DNA from: an uncultured Nitrosomonas sp. | GTDB lineage: Bacteria > Pseudomonadota > Gammaproteobacteria > Burkholderiales > Nitrosomonadaceae | Length of the DNA stretch: 54,789 nucleotides | Direction of reading: 5' to 3' | NCBI RefSeq assembly: GCF_902826915.1 | Contig: NZ_CADEGP010000012.1 | Coordinates: 1-54,789 of the forward strand | Shown: positions 52,158 to 54,789 of the stretch, piece after piece | How positions within the stretch are numbered: position 1 is the stretch's first letter | Layout of the letters: each line of letters starts with the position of its first letter | Notes under the pieces: generated by a model | What the model was told of the DNA's origin: nothing | What the model saw: the letters and a program-made list of their open reading frames with translations, nothing else | Database searches by the model: none | Position numbers and translations under genes: made by a program

Positions 52158-54599
52158 TTAAAATTCTAAGTTAGTTAATTTTTCTGGGAATTTTCGTATT
52201 AGATTGGGTATTTGGCTGGGAGAAACGGGTTTGCTGAAAAGATACCCCTGTAATTCAAAGCAACCATGATTGATTAAAAAAGTAGTTTGGTCCTGTGTTT
52301 CGATGCCTTCAGCTGTTACCTGGAGATTAAGCTTCTGTGACAGTGCCAGAATTGCTGCTGCAATCGCACAATCATTTTTATCCAACGGGATTCCTTTAAT
52401 AAAGCTTTGGTCGATTTTTAAGCGATGTATGGGGAGATTCTTTAACGAACTCAAGCAAGAATAACCTGTGCCAAAATCATCTATGGAGATGAGTATTCCA
52501 AGCTTCTTTAATTGCTCCAAACGGGTGATATAGATTAATTCGTTTTGTAGACAGGATTCTGTGATTTCCAGTTCGAGTAAATGTGCTGGAAGAGAGTACT
52601 GATGCAATAAACTGGCAATATATTTTTGCAGATCTTTATCTGCAAGCTGACGTATTGAAACATTTACAGACATACGCAAATTATCTAAGCCCTCAATTCG
52701 CCATTGATGTAATTGCCTGCATGCTTCCATCAGAACCCAATTGCCAATATCGATGATGAGCCGACTTGATTCGGCAATAGGTATGATTTCTGCGGGAGGC
52801 AACAATCCTTGCTTGGGGTGCATCCAACGAATTAACGCTTCAACTCCGGTTACTTCTTTATTTGCCAAAGAAATTTGTGGTTGAAAGTAAAGCAAAAATT
52901 CGTTATTGGCTAGCGCTTGACGTAGCTCCCTTTCTCGCGTGAGTTGATGAGTGGCTATTTGTGTCAAACCAGGATGATAGAAAGCGTAATTATTGCGCCC
53001 TTTATTTTTGGCCTCATACATGGCGGTGTCCGCCATTTGAATTAAATGATCTGAATGATCGGAATGGCTTGGATATACGCTGATGCCAATACTGCACGAC
53101 GGAATTATTTCCATACTATCGATGTCTACCGGTTCCGAGACGCAATCCAGAATTTTCTCGGCGATATTTATCAGGGCATCATGGGATTCAATATTTGTAG
53201 CAATAGCAATAAATTCGTCACCACTCAACCTTCCTAAGGTATCACTTTGGCGTAATACGGATAGCATTCTTTTCGAAAGAAGGCATAGCAGAGAGTCACC
53301 TTGTTTATGTCCAAAAGTATCGTTGATACGTTTGAAGTTGTCCAGATCAATGAATAATACGCCTAACATGGATGAGTCTCGAGTTGCTAACGCTATTGCC
53401 TGATTAAGTCGATCTTTGGTTAACATACGATTAGGCAAGTTTGTAAGGTTATCGTAGTATGCAAAATGTGATAATTGCTTCTGCGTTTCACGAATTTTTG
53501 TGATATCCGATATCATTACGACAAATTGTTTTTCCCTATTTGCCTCGACGGGAATGAGTCCGATCGTAAGCCAGATATACATGGCCTCTTTGTTTTTTTT
53601 ATATACTTTGATTTCACCACGCCAATGGCCGTGCTTCTCAACACTTTGCCACAACTCTTCATAGATGATTGCGCCCAGAGATTGATGGGTAAGAAAAGGT
53701 AATTCTTTGTTCTTTATATTTTGTTCCCGGTACTTGGTTATGGAATGAAAGGCATCATTGACGCAATCAACTAGCCTATTCTTGTTAAGAATAATAATAC
53801 CTTCTGTGGAGCATCTAAATACGGTGGCTGCCTGCGCCAAACGGTCTCTGGCCAGCCGATTTTCAGTGGTCTCCTGCAAGATGCCGACGACTTGGTGCTT
53901 GCCAGCATCACCATTCGTAAATGATTTGCCGTATAACTTGTACCATAAGTTTTTTTTTGTATGAGTATTAACACTAAATTCTATTTCTGCTGAAAATCCT
54001 TCTTTGCTGCATAATTTGTCAATAAAATTAAGAATTCTTTGTTTGTCGTTTTCATTAATTGTAAGAAAGAAGCTTTCCCAATCAGTTATGGATTCAAGAG
54101 TGCCTTTGGAATTTTTGCCCATAAATATGTTATGTGAAGCTCTTGCCACCTCCCAAGTACTCATGTGTGCTGCTTCTAACGCAAGGCGTAAGTGCTGCTC
54201 ACTTTTTTTTAATAAAGTATCGCTTTCATAGCGTTCTATACTGACTTGGATAATAATGTTTAATTCTCTGTCTGAGAATGGTTTTAATAAATATCCGTAT
54301 GGCTTGGTAGCTTTTGCACGAATTAGGGTTTGTTCTTCGGAATGAGCAGTGAGATAGATAATTGGAATACTGTGCGTTTTCTGCACTATACTAGCTACTT
54401 CAATGCCATCCATGTTTCCTTGAATATGGATATCCATCAAAATAATATTGGGGGGAGCTTGGCTTATTAACGCCAGCGCTTCTTGACCGTTGGTAGTCAT
54501 ACCTGTTATTTCGTAGCCTAATTTGGACAGGCGTCTTTTTAGATCTAGCGCAACTATTTTTTCGTCTTCGATAATTAGTATTTTTAAGTGCTCATTCAT
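52158..54599 (-). CDS. response regulator with PAS, GGDEF and EAL domains
   Basis: 813 aa: receiver domain (ILIIEDEKIVALDLKRRL; phospho-Asp in IILMDIHIQG; Lys in GYLLKPFS), two PAS-like domains (about 125-380), GGDEF (LGRLSGDEFIAIA, an SGDEF form usually compatible with activity) and EAL (TGVEALIRWMHP; ESCLQNELIYIT; ISIDDFGTGYSCLSSLKNLP; QVTAEGIETQ), with the metal-binding residues present. It may make or degrade cyclic di-GMP in response to phosphorylation. ATG 54599 is chosen (MNEHLKILIIEDE); GTG 54632 is 6 bp from an IS end. The IS3 insertion removes the native promoter region. Confidence 0.93.
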   Translation of the reverse strand: MNEHLKILIIEDEKIVALDLKRRLSKLGYEITGMTTNGQEALALISQAPPNIILMDIHIQGNMDGIEVASIVQKTHSIPIIYLTAHSEEQTLIRAKATKPYGYLLKPFSDRELNIIIQVSIERYESDTLLKKSEQHLRLALEAAHMSTWEVARASHNIFMGKNSKGTLESITDWESFFLTINENDKQRILNFIDKLCSKEGFSAEIEFSVNTHTKKNLWYKLYGKSFTNGDAGKHQVVGILQETTENRLARDRLAQAATVFRCSTEGIIILNKNRLVDCVNDAFHSITKYREQNIKNKELPFLTHQSLGAIIYEELWQSVEKHGHWRGEIKVYKKNKEAMYIWLTIGLIPVEANREKQFVVMISDITKIRETQKQLSHFAYYDNLTNLPNRMLTKDRLNQAIALATRDSSMLGVLFIDLDNFKRINDTFGHKQGDSLLCLLSKRMLSVLRQSDTLGRLSGDEFIAIATNIESHDALINIAEKILDCVSEPVDIDSMEIIPSCSIGISVYPSHSDHSDHLIQMADTAMYEAKNKGRNNYAFYHPGLTQIATHQLTRERELRQALANNEFLLYFQPQISLANKEVTGVEALIRWMHPKQGLLPPAEIIPIAESSRLIIDIGNWVLMEACRQLHQWRIEGLDNLRMSVNVSIRQLADKDLQKYIASLLHQYSLPAHLLELEITESCLQNELIYITRLEQLKKLGILISIDDFGTGYSCLSSLKNLPIHRLKIDQSFIKGIPLDKNDCAIAAAILALSQKLNLQVTAEGIETQDQTTFLINHGCFELQGYLFSKPVSPSQIPNLIRKFPEKLTNLEF

Positions 54600-54637
54600 A
54601 TTCTGTAACCACGTATGAAGAGGTGGTCTCACTTGAT

Positions 54638-54789
54638 TGGACAGTTTTTCCCATATCTTAAGTGGAAATCTCGTGGTAATGCCTACGCTGTATTTTGCAT
54701 TGCAGGCAGGTTATCGAAGTAGAACTCATTTGGTGTTTTGTCGTCAAGCGCGGTGTGAGGTCTATATTGGTTGTAGAACATGAAATATT
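54638..54789 (-). mobile_element. end of an IS3-family element (continues past right edge)
   Basis: TGGACAGTTTTTCCC at 54638 is an IS3-like terminal repeat; the transposase end lies just inside. The element extends beyond the window. Its end is 39 bp from the ATG of the cyclic di-GMP gene. Confidence 0.75.
54683..54789 (-). CDS. IS3-family transposase, C-terminal end (partial)
   Basis: The minus strand reads FMFYNQYRPHTALDDKTPNE then FYFDNLPAMQNTA and a stop: the conserved C-terminal block of IS3-family OrfB (YNxxRPHxALxxxTPxExY). The rest lies beyond the right edge. The stop is at 54683-54685. Confidence 0.85.
   Translation of the reverse strand, partial: YFMFYNQYRPHTALDDKTPNEFYFDNLPAMQNTA

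Overview
The window looks like chromosome of a low-G+C betaproteobacterium, most likely an ammonia oxidiser of the Nitrosomonadaceae. That is inferred from the ftsK-lolA-rarA-serS gene order, several PEP-CTERM proteins and overall protein style; no 16S rRNA or ammonia oxidation gene is present to prove it.

Layout. (1) 1-6356: the right end of an integrative element, with a very large uncharacterised protein leaving the left edge, a 261-aa unknown, and a rep-xis-int operon running into a 46-bp copy of the 3' end of tRNA-Lys. (2) 6357 to about 16 kb: a second element in tandem, starting with a convergent integrase, then an AAA+ (SF3-like) replication ATPase, short repeats beside an AT-rich stretch that resemble an origin, an ArdB/KlcA antirestriction gene with five small companions, and an RNase H-like protein. 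An intact 1274-bp IS4-family element with a perfect 9-bp target duplication sits just upstream of a tetR gene. (3) 16.7-22.9 kb: tetR, RND exporter, LolA-like periplasmic protein and outer-membrane barrel, plus a separate anchored periplasmic protein. Two nearly identical operator/promoter blocks tie these into one small regulon. (4) 23.2-28.1 kb: a graveyard of transposase fragments (integrase-core type, IS6, IS110) around small and unknown genes. (5) 26.9-36.4 kb: PEP-CTERM proteins, a secreted HNH nuclease, a cold-shock/DUF1294 protein, tRNA-Arg, a PIN-domain protein, a broken S24 repressor, a degenerate tRNA-Lys copy and finally the intact tRNA-Lys(TTT). (6) 36.6-54.6 kb: core chromosome with tex, a DUF2007 protein, rdgC, a coiled-coil protein, serS, rarA, lolA, ftsK, a degenerate GGDEF protein, an RDD protein, a tonB-exbB-exbD operon behind a Fur-box-like site, and a PAS histidine kinase with a REC-PAS-GGDEF-EAL partner. 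An IS3-family end lies directly upstream of the last gene at the right edge.

The three tRNA-Lys 3'-end copies (6311, 34520, 36401) imply serial integration at one tRNA gene. The observations I consider most worth following are the tandem-element junction with two converging integrases, the giant cargo protein, the two operators with compensating base changes, and the dispersed 9-bp-unit repeats around the presumed element origin, one of which lies inside the replication gene and encodes a DAP repeat.
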